Shown here: positions 32,332 to 32,939 of the stretch, in pieces
How the letters are laid out: each line of letters begins with the position of its first letter
Position numbering within the stretch: the stretch's first letter is position 1
Source of the DNA: Atopobiaceae bacterium
GTDB taxonomy: Bacteria > Actinomycetota > Coriobacteriia > Coriobacteriales > Atopobiaceae
Assembly (NCBI GenBank): GCA_017941705.1
Contig: JAGAVX010000142.1
Span: 1 to 32,939 of the forward strand
DNA: 32,939 nt
Reading direction: 5' to 3'
Notes under the pieces: model-generated
Seen by the model: the letters and a program-made list of their open reading frames with translations, nothing else
Told to the model about the DNA's origin: nothing
The model's database searches: none
Program-made: the position numbers and the translations under genes

Positions 32332-32886
32332 ATGAGCAACGAGGGCAAGCAGGTGCGCGTGCATTACGTTGGCACGCTCGACGACGGCACCAAGTTCGAT
32401 TCGTCTCGCGACCGTGGCGAACCCCTGGAGTTCGTCTGCATGGCAGGGATGATGATCCCGGGCTTTGATGCCGCCGTTCGCGACATGGAGGTCGGTCAGA
32501 CCGTCACCATCCGTCTCGAGCCCGCGGACGCATACGGCGAGCGCAATGACGACATGGTAAGAACCTTTGAGATCTCCCAGCTCCCCGGTTCGGAGAACCT
32601 CGTTCAAGGCCAGCGCATCATGCTTGCGGGACCCTACGGGCAGCCTATTCCCGCCCTTGTTTCCGAGAAGACCGACCAGCGCGTGACGCTCGACCTCAAT
32701 CACGAGATGGCCGGCAAGGCTCTTACCTTCGAGATCGAGCTTCTCGAGGCAGTGGATGCCGATGACCACCATTGCTACGGAGGTCACGGCCATGGTTGCT
32801 GCCATGGCGAGGGCGGGCACCATCATGAGGACGGCGAGTGCTGCCATGGCGATGGCGAAGGCTGCTGCCACAAGGACGAAGAATAG
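32332..32886 (+). CDS. slyD: FKBP-type peptidyl-prolyl isomerase SlyD with metal-binding tail
   Basis: The protein is 184 aa. Residues about 5-65 and 125-145 form the FKBP fold (VHYVGTLDDGTKFDSS, IPGFDAAVRDMEVGQ). Residues about 70-125 are the insert-in-flap chaperone domain (DAYGERNDDMV). The last 41 residues contain 10 His and 7 Cys in CCH and HHH clusters between Gly, Asp and Glu, the nickel/zinc-binding tail known from SlyD. It should assist folding and metal delivery, for example to nickel enzymes. ATG 32332 has a strong AGGAGGAAG just upstream. The gene stands alone between terminators. Confidence 0.95.
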   Translation: MSNEGKQVRVHYVGTLDDGTKFDSSRDRGEPLEFVCMAGMMIPGFDAAVRDMEVGQTVTIRLEPADAYGERNDDMVRTFEISQLPGSENLVQGQRIMLAGPYGQPIPALVSEKTDQRVTLDLNHEMAGKALTFEIELLEAVDADDHHCYGGHGHGCCHGEGGHHHEDGECCHGDGEGCCHKDEE

Positions 32887-32913
32887 AGTGGTGCATCTAG
32901 GGGACAGTCCCTT

Positions 32914-32939
32914 CGGCGCACCCTCGAAGGGGTGCGCCG
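32914..32939 (+). terminator. Terminator-type hairpin after slyD (runs to window edge)
   Basis: CGGCGCACCC (32914-32923) pairs perfectly with GGGTGCGCCG (32930-32939), loop TCGAAG. The window ends at the stem base so a U-tract cannot be seen. A shorter palindrome, GGGAC-A-GTCCC, precedes it at about 32901-32911. Confidence 0.65.

Noticed and set aside
1..32939. CRISPR array, tRNA or rRNA genes, phage or toxin-antitoxin modules
   Set aside because: No regularly spaced repeats, no cloverleaf-like sequence with a CCA end, and no matching proteins were seen on reading both strands.

Overview
The window reads as chromosome from a GC-rich, fermentative, gut- or oral-type actinobacterium, most likely a member of the Coriobacteriia (Olsenella/Collinsella-like). 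This is an inference from its GC-rich coding, strong GGAG-type ribosome sites, arginine deiminase genes, phosphate acetyltransferase and PTS-related coding. No rRNA or tRNA gene is present to settle the taxonomy.

Layout. Positions 1-239 hold the 3' end of an IS3-family (IS150-group) insertion sequence. Positions 502-9502 carry an almost complete plus-strand shikimate / aromatic amino acid locus: DAHP synthase, TyrA, AroB, AroA, AroC, PheA (chorismate mutase-prephenate dehydratase-ACT), an AroE-AroK fusion, and after a 157-nt gap a protein that joins a PTS glucose-type EIIB domain to a type II dehydroquinase (AroQ). Between them these genes encode all seven steps to chorismate plus the branches to prephenate, phenylpyruvate and 4-hydroxyphenylpyruvate. 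A long hairpin covers the ribosome binding site of the first gene. Next come 5-formyl-THF cyclo-ligase (minus) and a YgjP-type metallohydrolase (plus), then trpS (minus).

Positions 12339-19389 (minus) hold an arginine deiminase locus: arcA, arcB, an ArcD-like antiporter, an ArcT-like aminotransferase and a YfcC-family carrier. Hairpins lie between consecutive genes, there is an ARG-box-like site upstream of yfcC, and carbamate kinase (arcC) is absent. Positions 19885-24101 (plus) encode a polyphosphate kinase with long charged tails and a 23S rRNA/tRNA m5U methyltransferase. A lower-GC S41 peptidase lipoprotein (24195-25994, minus) looks acquired. It is followed by a P1-family peptidase overlapping maf, and by a glf plus family-2 glycosyltransferase pair (galactofuranose glycan). 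The window ends with pta, an RpiB/LacA/LacB-type protein lacking the usual catalytic Cys, and SlyD with a His/Cys-rich metal tail.

The most notable item is the EIIB-AroQ fusion. The shikimate pathway spends PEP twice (DAHP synthase and EPSP synthase), and the PTS spends PEP to import sugar. An EIIB domain that keeps its phospho-accepting Cys, fused to a mid-pathway enzyme, suggests that PTS phosphorylation may adjust aromatic biosynthesis. That is a hypothesis; the fusion itself is directly visible in one open reading frame.
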